A stretch of DNA of 64,000 nucleotides from an uncultured Albidovulum sp. (GCA_913064775.1 CAJYAD010000004.1:124001-188000), one strand, 5' to 3'; shown: positions 8,578-17,395, counted from the stretch's first letter. The notes: generated by a model not told the origin, from the letters alone. Made by a program: numbers and translations.

Positions 8578-9560
8578 CCGACAAACCCGATACCGCCCTT
8601 CCCGGCCACGCCACCCTTCCCGCCCGCCCCGGCCGCTTCGCCCCGGCCCTGCGCCGCGCCTTCCGCCCGGTGGCCGAGGCCCGCGGCTTCGCCCGCGCCA
8701 TGCTGTGGACGGGCGCCGTGCTGACCGGCATCTTCGTGCTGATGGCGCTGTTCGCGCCGTGGCTGTCGCCCTATGGCTTCGACCAATATCAGGCCGCCGG
8801 GGTGCAGTTCGCGCAGCTCGCCCCGCCCTCGGCGCAGCATCCGCTGGGCACCAATGTGCAATCGACCGACGTGCTGGCCCAGATCATCTGGGGCGCGCGG
8901 ACCGAACTGATGGTCGTTGCGCTGGCGCTGGTCTTCTCGCTGACGATCGGGGTGCCGCTGGGCCTGATCGCGGGCTATTTCGGCGGGCCCTTCGACCGGC
9001 TCATGGTGCTGGTGATGGATGCGATGTTCGCGATCCCGTCGCTGCTGCTCGCGCTGGTGATCGCCTTCCTGCTGGGATCCTCTATCACCTCGGGCATCGT
9101 GGTGGCGGCCTGCGCAATCACCATCGTCTATGTGCCGCAATACTTCCGGGTGCTGCGCAACCACGTCACCTCCGTGCGTGAGGAACCCTATGTCGAGGCC
9201 GCCCGCGCGATCGGCGCCGGCCCGTTCACGATCCTTGGCAAATACATCTTCTTCAACGTGATCCAGACGGTCCCGGTGCTGGCCACGCTGAACGCCGCCG
9301 ACGCGATCCTGACGCTGACCGGCCTTGGCTTTCTCGGCTACGGCGTGCAGCCCAGCCAGGGCGCCGAATGGGGCTATGACGTCAGCCGCGCGGTCGGCGA
9401 TGCGGCCTCCGGCATCTGGTGGACGACGCTGTTTCCGGGCCTTGCCATCGTGCTGCTGGTCACCGGCCTGACGCTGCTGGGCGAAGGCCTGAACGAGGCC
9501 ATCAACCCGGTCCTGCGCCAGCGCGCCACGACCAAGCTGAAGATGGAGGATCTGGAATGA
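8574..9560 (+). CDS. Peptide ABC transporter permease, DppC/OppC type
   Basis: A 328-residue second permease. A long cytoplasmic N-terminus with RFAPALRRAFRPVAEARG precedes the first helix (LTGIFVLMALFAPWLSPYG). HPLGTNVQSTDVLAQIIWGART is the DppC block, and the EAA loop lies near residues 207-230 (EAARAIGAGPFTILGKY). It overlaps the preceding permease by 4 bp and the following ATPase gene by 4 bp (ATGA at 9557-9560), so all three proteins should be made in balanced amounts. It pairs with the DppB-type subunit in the membrane. Confidence 0.93.
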   Translation: MTDKPDTALPGHATLPARPGRFAPALRRAFRPVAEARGFARAMLWTGAVLTGIFVLMALFAPWLSPYGFDQYQAAGVQFAQLAPPSAQHPLGTNVQSTDVLAQIIWGARTELMVVALALVFSLTIGVPLGLIAGYFGGPFDRLMVLVMDAMFAIPSLLLALVIAFLLGSSITSGIVVAACAITIVYVPQYFRVLRNHVTSVREEPYVEAARAIGAGPFTILGKYIFFNVIQTVPVLATLNAADAILTLTGLGFLGYGVQPSQGAEWGYDVSRAVGDAASGIWWTTLFPGLAIVLLVTGLTLLGEGLNEAINPVLRQRATTKLKMEDLE

Positions 9561-10603
9561 GCGCCGCCAAACCGCATCCCGACACCCCCGTCGTCAGCGT
9601 CCGCGACCTGCGGGTCTATTACGGCACCCCCAAGGGCCCGGCGCGCGCGGTGGACCGCGTGTCGCTGGACATCCGCGCCGGTGAGACGCTGGGCGTGGTG
9701 GGCGAATCCGGTTCCGGCAAATCGACGCTGGGGCGCGGCATCCTCGGCCTGCTGCCCGAGGGCACCGGGCTGGCCGGCGAGGTGCTTTACAAGGGCCGCA
9801 ACCTCGTCACCATGACCAAGGAAGAGCTGCGCCGCATGCGCGGCCCGGAACTCGGCCTGATCTTTCAGGAGCCGATGACCCGGCTGAACCCGCTCATGCG
9901 CATTCAGGAGCATTTCGAGGAAACCCTGCGCCAGCATCACCCGAAGCTGTCGAAGGACGAGATCCGCCAGCGCTCGCTTCAGGCGCTGGGGCGCACCGGC
10001 ATCCCGCCGACCCGCTACAAGCACTACCCGCATGAATTCTCGGGCGGGATGCGGCAGCGGATCATGATCGCGCTGGCGCTGGTGCTGGAACCGACCCTGC
10101 TGATCGCGGATGAGCCGACCACCGCGCTCGACGTGATCGTCGAGGCGCAGATCATCCGGCTGCTGGCGGATCTGAAGCGGACCTCGGGCACGGCGGTGAT
10201 GCTGATCACCCACAACCTCGGCATCGTCGCCGAGGCCTGCGACCGGGTGGCGGTGATGTATGGCGGCAAGATCGTCGAAGAGGGCAACGCGCGGCAGGTC
10301 TTCGCCGACCCCAAGCACCCCTATACGCGCGAATTGCTGGCCTCGACCATCGCGCTGGAAACCAGGAAATTGCACACTATCCCCGGCGCGCCGCCCAGCC
10401 TGATCACCCCGCCGCCGGGCTGCCTGTTCCATCCGCGCTGCCCCGACGCGATGAAGATCTGCGCCGCCGCGGCCCCGCCCGAGGAACAGCTGGAAGGCCG
10501 CCGCCGGGTGCAATGCTGGCGCCACTCAGCCACCGGAGCCATCCCCGCAGGCCAGAACGCCCCCCTGGGACGAGAGGAGATCTCCGTTGCCTTCGAAGCC
10601 TGA
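9557..10603 (+). CDS. Peptide ABC transporter ATPase, DppD type
   Basis: A 348-residue ATPase. Walker [10 protein letters not shown] is at residues 49-57, the signature is FSGGMRQR (a common DppD variant of LSGGQ), Walker B is [12 protein letters not shown] and the switch His is in MLITHNLGI. The C-terminus has the oligo_HPY extension with [17 protein letters not shown], typical of peptide importers and often a cluster-binding or structural cysteine motif. The start is the ATG overlapping the preceding stop. The 3' end overlaps the next ATPase gene by 17 bp if that gene uses its TTG start. Confidence 0.93.
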   Translation: MSAAKPHPDTPVVSVRDLRVYYGTPKGPARAVDRVSLDIRAGETLGVVGESGSGKSTLGRGILGLLPEGTGLAGEVLYKGRNLVTMTKEELRRMRGPELGLIFQEPMTRLNPLMRIQEHFEETLRQHHPKLSKDEIRQRSLQALGRTGIPPTRYKHYPHEFSGGMRQRIMIALALVLEPTLLIADEPTTALDVIVEAQIIRLLADLKRTSGTAVMLITHNLGIVAEACDRVAVMYGGKIVEEGNARQVFADPKHPYTRELLASTIALETRKLHTIPGAPPSLITPPPGCLFHPRCPDAMKICAAAAPPEEQLEGRRRVQCWRHSATGAIPAGQNAPLGREEISVAFEA

Positions 10604-11957
10604 CGCGATGACCGACACGCTGGACGCCCCCGGGGGGACCCCCGCCCCCGACGCGACCGGGGCCCGCCCCTTCATCTCGGTGAAGAACCTCAAGACCTAT
10701 TTCGAGATCCGCGGCAGCGTGTTCGACCGGCTCATGGGCCGCGACGCGGGCACGGTGAAGGCGGTCGACGACGTGTCCTTCGATCTGGCGAAGGGCGAGG
10801 TTCTGGGGCTGGTGGGCGAATCCGGTTCCGGCAAGTCGACGCTGGGGCGCAGCCTGCTGGGTCTGGTCCGTGCCACCGGCGGCAGCGCCGTCTTCGAGGG
10901 CCAAGAGATCGTCGGCCTTGATGAGCGCTCGCTGCGCCGGCTGCGCTCGCGCATGCAGATGGTGTTCCAGGATCCCCATGCCGCGCTGAACCCGGCGATG
11001 ACGATCGCCCAATCGGTGGGCCATCCGCTGAAGATCCACAAACGCGCCAAGGGGGCCGAGGATCAGCGCCGTCAGGTCGTCGCGGCGCTGGAACGCGTCG
11101 GGCTTTCCCCGGCCGAGACCTATATGGACAAATACCCCGGCGATCTGTCGGGCGGGCAGAAGCAGCGCGCGGTGATCGCCCGGGCCGTCGTGCTGGACCC
11201 GGTGCTGCTGGTCGCGGACGAACCGGTGTCGATGCTCGACATGTCGGTGCGCTCGAAAATCCTGCAGCTGATGATCGACCTGAAGCAAAAGCTGGGGCTT
11301 ACCTATCTCTACATCACCCACGACATGGCGACGGCCAAGTTCTTTTGCGACCGCATCGCCATTCTCTACCTCGGCCGGATCGTCGAGATTGGCGAGGCCA
11401 GCGCGCTTTATGCGGCGCCCAAGCACCCCTATACTCAGGCCCTGCTAGAGGCGATCCCGGATCCCGACCCCAACCACACCCTGCCGCGCAACCTGCCGCG
11501 CGGCGAGATCCCGGATGCGGCGAAGCCCCCCCACGGCTGCGCCTTCCACCCCCGCTGCCCGCGCGCCTTCGCGCCCTGCGGCTGGGAGATCCGCGATCTG
11601 ACCGGCCTGCTAGAGGCCCGCTGGGCCGGCATGGCGGAGGCCGACCATCAGGCCGAGCGCGCCCTGATCGGCACGCCGAAGATCCCCGACGGGCCCGAGG
11701 CCGCCAGCCGCCTGCCCGCCGCCAGCGGCGACGGCGCGGCGCTTCTGGCGCTTTTGGAAAAGATCCGCGCCGAAGACCCGGCAGAGCCCTTCTGGACCGG
11801 GGTGAAGGCGATGCACGCTGAGGCGGGCCATGTGACGATCGACTGGCACACCCCGGTCACACCCCGGCTGATTGCAGGAAAAGGGACGGCGGCGGCCTGC
11901 CATCTGCACGACCCCGCGCTCGCAGCCCATTTGCCGAAGGCGGCGGACGGGGCCTAG
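10587..11957 (+). CDS. Peptide ABC transporter ATPase, DppF type, with C-terminal extension
   Basis: A 456-residue ATPase if it starts at TTG 10587, which has AGGAGA six bases upstream; the next in-frame start, ATG 10608, lacks a binding site. Walker [10 protein letters not shown] is at 77-85, followed by QMVFQDPHAALNP, the signature LSGGQKQR, Walker B LLVADEPVSMLD and ITHDMATAK. The oligo_HPY motif GCAFHPRCPRAFAPC follows near residue 315. The last 120 or so residues continue well past the usual end and carry an Ala/Asp-rich segment plus EPFWTGVKAMHAEAGHVTIDWHTP, a tail of unknown role. It forms the ATPase heterodimer with the DppD-type subunit. Confidence 0.9.
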   Translation: MPSKPDAMTDTLDAPGGTPAPDATGARPFISVKNLKTYFEIRGSVFDRLMGRDAGTVKAVDDVSFDLAKGEVLGLVGESGSGKSTLGRSLLGLVRATGGSAVFEGQEIVGLDERSLRRLRSRMQMVFQDPHAALNPAMTIAQSVGHPLKIHKRAKGAEDQRRQVVAALERVGLSPAETYMDKYPGDLSGGQKQRAVIARAVVLDPVLLVADEPVSMLDMSVRSKILQLMIDLKQKLGLTYLYITHDMATAKFFCDRIAILYLGRIVEIGEASALYAAPKHPYTQALLEAIPDPDPNHTLPRNLPRGEIPDAAKPPHGCAFHPRCPRAFAPCGWEIRDLTGLLEARWAGMAEADHQAERALIGTPKIPDGPEAASRLPAASGDGAALLALLEKIRAEDPAEPFWTGVKAMHAEAGHVTIDWHTPVTPRLIAGKGTAAACHLHDPALAAHLPKAADGA

Positions 11958-12040
11958 GCGGGAAGACGGGGCCTGGGCGGATCGCGGCGTCGAAGCGGGC
12001 GGCCTGTCAGGCCCGCAGCGAAGGGTTCCGCCCCCCCGCA

Positions 12041-12754
12041 TCATGCCGCGGCAAATGGCAGCTCCACGCCCAGATGCCGCTTCAGCTCGGCCCGTCCCTT
12101 CGGGGTGACGCGGATGGCGCGTGTCTCGTGCGAGCGCAGCAGCCAGCCGTTGCGGCCCATCGTGGCAAGCAGGCCGACCCCAAGCGGGCCGGCCAGATGA
12201 TGCTCACGCTCGGTCCAGTCCAGGCATTGACGCGCAAGACCCCGGCGCGTCGGCCGGAGGCGATCGAACTCCAGCCCGATCGCCAGAAACCACACCCGCC
12301 CCGCCTCGGAGGCGGTGAACTGCTTGTCCGGCGCAGGCGCAAGAAAGCCGCGCCCGACAAGCCCCCGCGTGACCGCGACGCCCAACTGCCCCGCAAGGTG
12401 ATCATAGCACCGGCGGCAGAAATGCAGCTCTCGCGCGGTGGCGCTCAGGGGTTTGCGGCGCGGGGCGGTCTGGCACAGATCGGGCTGGATCGCGCCGAGG
12501 TATTCCAGCGCCTCGGCGACCTGCGCCCCGGCAAGCCGGTAATAGCGGTGCCGCCCCTCGCGCTCGACCGCCAGCAGCCCGCCGGCCAGCAACTGGCCGA
12601 GATGCCAACTGGCCGTCTGCGGCGCGACGCCCGCGGCATAGGCCAGCTCCCCCGCGGGCAGCGCCCGGCCGTCCAGAAGCGCCGTAAGCATCAGCGCGCG
12701 CGTCGGATCGGCGATCAGCGCGGCGGTGGTCGAGAAGCCGGGCAACTGGGTCAT
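12041..12754 (-). CDS. ArsR-type winged-helix transcriptional regulator
   Basis: A 237-residue protein. Residues about 5-90 are an ArsR-like winged helix: FSTTAALIADPTRALMLTALLDG, AAGVAPQTASWHLGQLLAGGLL and REGRHRYYRLAG. A C-terminal half of about 140 residues with a CRRC pair (HFCRRCYDHLAGQLG) and a second winged-helix-like end follows, as in YdhM/YczG-type two-domain regulators. The start is ATG 12754 with GGAGGA eight bases upstream; a TTG five codons earlier overlaps the ribosome site and is unlikely. It is divergent from the MFS exporter at 12907, so it probably controls that exporter and itself. Three 13-bp repeats lie in its leader (12778-12816). The inducer is unknown. Confidence 0.85.
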   Translation of the reverse strand: MTQLPGFSTTAALIADPTRALMLTALLDGRALPAGELAYAAGVAPQTASWHLGQLLAGGLLAVEREGRHRYYRLAGAQVAEALEYLGAIQPDLCQTAPRRKPLSATARELHFCRRCYDHLAGQLGVAVTRGLVGRGFLAPAPDKQFTASEAGRVWFLAIGLEFDRLRPTRRGLARQCLDWTEREHHLAGPLGVGLLATMGRNGWLLRSHETRAIRVTPKGRAELKRHLGVELPFAAA

Positions 12755-12777
12755 CGGGGCGTCCTCCAAGGCGGCGG

Positions 12778-12816
12778 GCTACGGCGGCGGGCTACGGCAG
12801 CAGTTTACGGCGGTAA
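12778..12816. repeat. Three tandem imperfect 13-bp repeats between regulator and exporter
   Basis: GCTACGGCGGCGG, GCTACGGCAGCAG and TTTACGGCGGTAA follow one another without gaps. The shared core is TACGGCRG at a 13-bp period. They lie 24 bp upstream of the regulator ATG and 91 bp upstream of the MFS ATG, a natural place for an iterated operator. No binding evidence exists in the sequence itself. Confidence 0.5.
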
Positions 12817-12906
12817 GAATAGCGGATGCTTCGGCCCCGGTCGAAACATTCGCGTGTGAGGGTGCGTAGGGTGCCGCCGAACCCCCATCTCGCCGGAGCC
12901 TCCTTC

Positions 12907-14289
12907 ATGGACCAGACCCTCAGCGCAACCGCCGCCCGGCCCGCATCGCGCCAGCGCGGCGTGGCGCTTGTCACGCTTTGCCTCGCGGTGTTGGTGGCGC
13001 AGATCGACACGGCGGTGGTCAACCTTGCCCTGCACCCGATCGGCGCCGCCTTCGGGGCATCGGTCCCGGCGCTGCAATGGGTGCTGGACAGCTACAACCT
13101 TACCTATGCCGCATTCCTGCTGACGGGCGGGCTGCTTGCAGATCTGGCGGGGCGGCGGCGGGTGTTCATGGCGGGGGCGGCGGTCTTTACCCTTGCCTCG
13201 CTTGCCTGCGCCTTCGCGCCGACGATCGGCGTTCTGATCGCGGGACGGATCATCGCCGGGCTCGGGGCCGCGATGATCATCCCCGCGTCGCTTGCGCTCA
13301 TCCGCGTGGTCTGGACCGACCCGTCCGAGCGCCGCCATGTGCTGGGCATCTGGGCCGCCTGCAACGGGCTTGCCATGGCGATCGGGCCGACGCTGGGCGG
13401 TCTGTTGATCCATCAGCTTGGCTGGCGCAGCATCTTCTTTCTGGTGGTGCCGCTCGGCACCATCGCCCTGATCCTCGCGCGCCTGGCCATCCCCGAAAGC
13501 GCCGACCCCGACGGGCGCCATTTCGACCTGCCCGCACAGGGCTTGGGCGCGTTCGCCCTTGCTGCAGTCGCCTATAGCGCGATCGAGGCCCGCCATGCGC
13601 CCGGGCTGGCCCTGGCGGCGCTGGCCGCTGCCCTGGTCGCCGGCGCGGGCTTCGTGCGGGTCGAAGCGCGGCGCGGCGCGGCGGCGCTGGTGCCGCTCGA
13701 TCTGTTCCGCATCCGCGCCTTCCGCGGCGCGATGGTCGCGACGGCGGGCATGACCTTTGCCATGTATGGCGCGCTTTTCCTGCTGCCGGTGGCCTGGCAG
13801 GGAACCGATCATCTAGGCGCGATCGCCGCCGGCTTGGCGCTGATGCCGATGGCGCTGGTCTTCGTCGCCGTCTCGCTCACCTCGGGGATGCTGACGCGGC
13901 GTCTGGGCGCCGGGGCGACGATCGGGGCGGGCCTTTCGGTCCTTGCCTGCGGGCTGACCCTTATCGCTGTGAACACCGGCCGGTCGGGGTTCTTGTTGAC
14001 AGAGCTTGGGCTTGGCGCGACCGGGTTTGGCATGGGCATGGCGACCGGGCCGCTGATGGGGGTCGCGGTCGGCGCGGTCGCCGCCGCCCGGGCCGGGACG
14101 GCCGCCGCGCTGATCAACGTCGCCCGCATGATCGGCGCGACGATCGGGGTCGCCGTTCTGGGCGCGGTCTACGCGCAGGCTCGGGACGGGGCGACGGGCC
14201 TGCGCGATGCCATGCTCTTCGGGGCGCTCGTCGTAATCGCCTGCGCGGTGCTGGCATGGCGCACGCTGGAAGGGCGGAGCCCCCGATAA
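12907..14289 (+). CDS. MFS exporter, DHA2-like
   Basis: A 460-residue major facilitator. QIDTAVVNLALHPIG is the DHA2 first-helix motif. ALQWVLDSYNLTYAAFLLTGGLLADLAGRRRVF holds the loop 2-3 motif A, and IAGLGAAMIIPASLALI is also family-like. About 14 hydrophobic segments run through the protein, with the extra central pair that marks DHA2. ATG 12907 has GGAG upstream; a longer in-frame start at 12826 adds a basic tail unlike the family. The substrate is unknown but is probably a drug, toxic small molecule or dye expelled by proton antiport. The divergent ArsR-type regulator suggests inducible expression. Confidence 0.9.
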   Translation: MDQTLSATAARPASRQRGVALVTLCLAVLVAQIDTAVVNLALHPIGAAFGASVPALQWVLDSYNLTYAAFLLTGGLLADLAGRRRVFMAGAAVFTLASLACAFAPTIGVLIAGRIIAGLGAAMIIPASLALIRVVWTDPSERRHVLGIWAACNGLAMAIGPTLGGLLIHQLGWRSIFFLVVPLGTIALILARLAIPESADPDGRHFDLPAQGLGAFALAAVAYSAIEARHAPGLALAALAAALVAGAGFVRVEARRGAAALVPLDLFRIRAFRGAMVATAGMTFAMYGALFLLPVAWQGTDHLGAIAAGLALMPMALVFVAVSLTSGMLTRRLGAGATIGAGLSVLACGLTLIAVNTGRSGFLLTELGLGATGFGMGMATGPLMGVAVGAVAAARAGTAAALINVARMIGATIGVAVLGAVYAQARDGATGLRDAMLFGALVVIACAVLAWRTLEGRSPR

Positions 14290-14405
14290 ACCACCGCAGT
14301 GCGCCCCTGCGCCGACGGCGCATCAGCGCGGTCGCGCCACCGACCTTGCCAATCATTCGCAAATTGGATAGGCGCTCGCTTCTTCCAAATGAGAGGGTCT
14401 TCACC

Positions 14406-15665
14406 ATGGCCGCCAGCACGCTTGCCGTGGACTTTGGTACGTCGAATTCCGCCGCGGCCTTTCTTGACGGCACCGGGCTTCGTCGCCTTGCCATCGAGCC
14501 GCAGGCCGAGACGCTGCCAACCGCCGTCTTCTTTCCCGCCGGCGGCGGACGGATGCGCATCGGCAATGCGGCGGCAGAGGCGCTGATCGCGGGCGACGAC
14601 GGGCGCTACATGCGTGCGCTGAAAAGCGTTCTGGGAACCGCCCTCTTTCATGAGCCGCGCCTGATCGGCGGCCGCCGCCAGACGCTTTCAGATATCGTGA
14701 CGGCCTTCCTGTCGGCCCTGAAGGCGCGCGCCGAGGCCCAGGCCGGCCAGACCTTCCGCCACGTCCTGTCGGGGCGGCCGGTGCGGTTCCACACATCCGA
14801 TCCCGAACGCGACGCAAGTGCCGAGGCGGATCTGCGCGCCTGCTACCTAGCAGCCGGTTTCGACGAGGTCCGCTTCTTGTTTGAGCCAGAGGCCGCGGCC
14901 CTGGCCAGCCACGGCCTGGGGCGGGCCGGTGAGGCCGGGCTGATCGTCGATATTGGCGGCGGCACGTCCGACTTTACCGTCTATCGCGCGGAACCCGCCG
15001 GGCTGCGGATCCTTGCAAGTCACGGAATCCGGTTGGGGGGCACCGATTTCGACCACGCGGTCTCGATGACCCATGCGATGCCGCTTCTGGGCCACGGCGG
15101 CACCCTTCGGCGCAGCTTCGGCGAGGGGCTGCTGCCGGTTCCGAACGCGATCTATGCCGAGTTGGCGACCTGGGCCAAGATCCCGTTCGTCTACGCGCCG
15201 GAAACCCGCCGCGCCGTCGCCGACATGGTCCGCCATGCCGTCGACCCCGGCGCCCTCACGCGTCTTGCAGCGGTGATCGAGCAGCAGCTGGGTCATGAGC
15301 TGGCCTTCGCGGTCGAGGCCGGCAAGATTGCCGCGAATGGCGGCGCGGCCCTGGGGCGGATCGACATGGGATATATCGAGCCGAAGCTGTCGGCGCCGAT
15401 TGGCCGGGCCTCGCTGGACGCCGCGCTGGACGGTTTTCGCCAACGCCTGCAAGAGGCCATGCGAACGACGCTTCGGCTTGCCGACATCGCGCCCGACAGG
15501 ATCGCCTCGGTCATTCTGGTCGGCGGCTCCAGTCTCATGAACATGATCACGGCCGAGGCCGGCGCGGCCTGCCCCAAGGCAGAGCTGCACCGCTCCGAGG
15601 CCTTCACGGCGGTGGTCGACGGCCTTGCCCTGGCAACCGGCACCGGGTTCGCCGCACCGGCCTGA
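14406..15665 (+). CDS. Hsp70-like ATPase-domain protein, YegD type
   Basis: A 419-residue protein with an actin/Hsp70 ATPase fold: phosphate-1 loop LAVDFGTSNSA, connect/phosphate-2 DIGGGTSDFTVY and adenosine motif LVGGSSLMNMI. It ends about where the DnaK nucleotide-binding domain ends, so the C-terminal peptide-binding domain and lid are missing, as in E. coli YegD (450 residues). Function of the family is poorly known; a chaperone role is inferred. ATG 14406 follows GAGAGGG. It lies 116 bp after the MFS gene, and a GC-rich region without genes follows. Confidence 0.88.
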   Translation: MAASTLAVDFGTSNSAAAFLDGTGLRRLAIEPQAETLPTAVFFPAGGGRMRIGNAAAEALIAGDDGRYMRALKSVLGTALFHEPRLIGGRRQTLSDIVTAFLSALKARAEAQAGQTFRHVLSGRPVRFHTSDPERDASAEADLRACYLAAGFDEVRFLFEPEAAALASHGLGRAGEAGLIVDIGGGTSDFTVYRAEPAGLRILASHGIRLGGTDFDHAVSMTHAMPLLGHGGTLRRSFGEGLLPVPNAIYAELATWAKIPFVYAPETRRAVADMVRHAVDPGALTRLAAVIEQQLGHELAFAVEAGKIAANGGAALGRIDMGYIEPKLSAPIGRASLDAALDGFRQRLQEAMRTTLRLADIAPDRIASVILVGGSSLMNMITAEAGAACPKAELHRSEAFTAVVDGLALATGTGFAAPA

Positions 15666-16257
15666 GCCGGGGCGACGTCTTGCCTGGCGCGGCGCGTTCC
15701 CGCCAAGAGGAACCGGGACGAGACCTTCGCCCCGTATCCGGGCTTGCCGGCCAAGATCGCGGGCCCCGCCAAGCGGCAGCGCCCGGTGATCGAGACCATT
15801 GGCACGTGCCCGCCCTTCAACGTCGGCCGCCTGATGGTTCGCGTCCGGGCATTGAAGTATTCCGCACTCCAAGGCAGGGGCGGCGCAAATGATCGCCGCC
15901 CACGGCATTTGACGCTCATCTGTCGCGACGCTGATGGTCTGCATGGAGCGGTGGGTTCAACGGGTGGCCGCAACACTTCATTCTTTATGCGAAGAGGAGT
16001 GTGAGCCATGAAGTACCGGCGCCCAAAGCGGACCTTGGTTGGCGTCCGCGTTCTGCACGCGCAATGAACGGTTGGTTTGGGGAGCAGCGCAGCGGCATTG
16101 GGGCGGCCCGTGAACGGGCAGTTGAGGACCGTCCTCGACAGTCGAGGTGCCCCATGGGGTCGAGACGGTCCGCCGCACTCCGCGAGGCAGCTTCGAGCCC
16201 GTTGCGGACAGAGCTTTCTCAGTCAAAACTGGGCCATCAAAACCACGAGGACGCACA
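15666..16257. other. 592-bp gene-poor stretch upstream of the VOC gene
   Basis: No protein with recognisable features or convincing codon use is seen. A 19-codon frame with a good GAGGAG site (16008-16067, starting MKYRRPKRTLVG) and degenerate text resembling decayed intergenic DNA are present. The right half contains the nested palindromes described at 16124-16170. Composition is more mixed than in the flanking genes, suggesting eroded or acquired DNA. Confidence 0.4.
16124..16170. other. Nested alternative hairpins upstream of the VOC gene
   Basis: Four inverted repeats overlap in 47 bp: GAGGAC-c-GTCCTC (16124-16136), CCTCGAC-a-GTCGAGG (16133-16147), CCCCATGGGG (16150-16159) and an outer arm pair GACCGTC(C)TCGAC (16127-16139) with GTCGAGACGGTC (16159-16170). 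Several exclude each other, so an RNA would have to choose between folds. They end 87 bp before the VOC start. Confidence 0.5.
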
Positions 16258-16683
16258 TTGAGCAACGCATTGGTCCCAGAGTTTTCTGTCTCCGACTGGC
16301 TGAAATCGAGGACGTTTTATTGCGACATCCTCGGTTTCGAATGCGTCTATGAACGCGCGGAGGAAGGGTTTTGCTATCTCCGGTTAGGGGAGGCAGAGTT
16401 GATGATCGACCAAATTGGACAAGGCCGCACCTTCGACGCAGGGCATCTTCCTGTCACCTATCCCTTTGGGAAAGGGGTAAACATCCAGATCCGTGTGCCC
16501 TCTATTGCGCCACTCGTCGAGGCCCTTACCCGGAGAAAGCACCCACTTTTCCTCCCTGTCGAAGACAAGTGGTACCGTGTCGGTGCCGCAGAGGGCGGGA
16601 ACAGGCAGTTCGTCGTCGCTGACCCTGATGGCTACCTCTTGCGGTTCTTTCAGGATCTTGGTTCGCGCCCTGTGGGAAGGTGA
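16258..16683 (+). CDS. VOC-family (glyoxalase/bleomycin-resistance-like) protein
   Basis: A 141-residue protein starting at TTG 16258, preceded by CGAGGAC; no ATG fits the family N-terminus (SNALVPEFSVSDWLKSRTFYCDILGFECVYER). One complete pair of VOC beta-alpha-beta-beta-beta modules is visible: LRLGEAELMID in module 1, VNIQIRVPSIAPLVEALTRRKHPLFLP and ADPDGYLLRFFQDLG in module 2. The closest recalled class is the bleomycin resistance protein group, which binds the drug rather than cleaving it, but glyoxalase-like or dioxygenase-like members look similar. Codon use is more AT-rich than in neighbouring genes, and it sits alone between two gene-free stretches, suggesting acquisition by transfer. 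Confidence 0.8.
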   Translation: MSNALVPEFSVSDWLKSRTFYCDILGFECVYERAEEGFCYLRLGEAELMIDQIGQGRTFDAGHLPVTYPFGKGVNIQIRVPSIAPLVEALTRRKHPLFLPVEDKWYRVGAAEGGNRQFVVADPDGYLLRFFQDLGSRPVGR

Positions 16684-17126
16684 TTTCAGGTTCAATGACT
16701 GAGTGTCCGCTCCGTCCCCACACCGGACCTTCATGGCTCCGTGCAGCCATTGTAATTCCAACCGTCCCGGCAGCTTCGCCCAGATCGGGGTCCTTTGGAA
16801 CGGCCACGGCTGGTAGATCACTCGGGCGAGATGTTTCTGAGGCTCGTCAACGCGTCCGGTCCCCTGGTCCACTGGGTCAAGTGCTTGCGCAGCCTCTCAT
16901 ATTGGCCAGTCTGGCCGAACAGGAAATGATTGCGGCGAAATCGTTCCTTCGCGCGGGAAGCTCGAACTTCCCGCGGTAGCGTTTTCTAGATCGGAAGAGT
17001 CAGCCGGAAATATGACCGAAAAACAAAACCCTGCCGGCCAGAAAGCTGGCAAGTTGGGTAGGTCTGTGTCCTATATTGCGGGATGCCTCAGCCGGGCATA
17101 GCGTCCCTAAGTTTTCGGCGGGCCTC
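16684..17126. other. Gene-free stretch after the VOC gene with a perfect 9-bp hairpin
   Basis: No gene is supported. CGCGGGAAG (16952-16960) and CTTCCCGCG (16967-16975) form a perfect 9-bp stem with a 6-nt loop, followed seven bases later by TTTT (16982-16985), so it could end transcription from the VOC gene. A 29-codon frame at 17012-17101 is not convincing. Composition is lower in GC than the flanks. Confidence 0.45.
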
Positions 17127-17220
17127 CGGCGGGGGCGCTGCCCCCTGCGCCCCCGGGATACTTGAACCAAAGAGAAAGGGGCTTTGTTGCTTTCTTTCTG
17201 GTGCAAATATCCTGCGGGAT
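17127..17220. repeat. Dispersed bipartite inverted-repeat element, copy A
   Basis: From left to right: a GC hairpin segment (CGGCGGGGGCGCTGCCCCC), then CCCCCGGGATACTTGAACCA with AGAGAAAGG, a short centre, and the inverted half-unit TTTCTTTCTGGTGCAAATAT followed by CCTGCGGG. The same architecture is found at 25661-25757 and 32706-32806, and a single half with its GC hairpin at 35508-35580. It lies 175 bp upstream of the glk start. Confidence 0.7.
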
Positions 17221-17395
17221 CCTCATCCTAGCGCGATCGGTCCGGGCGTCGATTGTGACAGGCCGTGCCCCCGGGGTCGGGGCGTCTGCGATCAGCGCGA
17301 AGCCGGGGGGCGACCACGGCCTTGCGCGGCTTGCCCTTGGCGGCAAAGACGCCTATCACCCGCGCCAGATCCGCCCCCCCATTCCCCGGTTCGCG

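Noticed and set aside
12754-12769. TTG start five codons upstream for the ArsR-type gene
   Set aside because: It lies inside the GGAGGA ribosome site that serves the ATG at 12754.
16008-16067. 19-codon frame starting MKYRRPKRT with a GAGGAG site
   Set aside because: The site is good but the frame is very short and the area looks degenerate; kept only as a note.
16684-16950. Group II intron or transposase remnant after the VOC gene
   Set aside because: Short protein-like pieces appear on the minus strand but are interrupted by stops and match no family I can name.
16988-16999. AGATCGGAAGAG, identical to the first 12 bases of a common sequencing adapter
   Set aside because: The match ends after 12 bases (next is TCAGCC, not the adapter), so it is most likely chance; no assembly break is visible.
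17012-17101. 29-codon frame starting MTEKQNPAG
   Set aside because: Too short, no strong ribosome site, no homology recalled.
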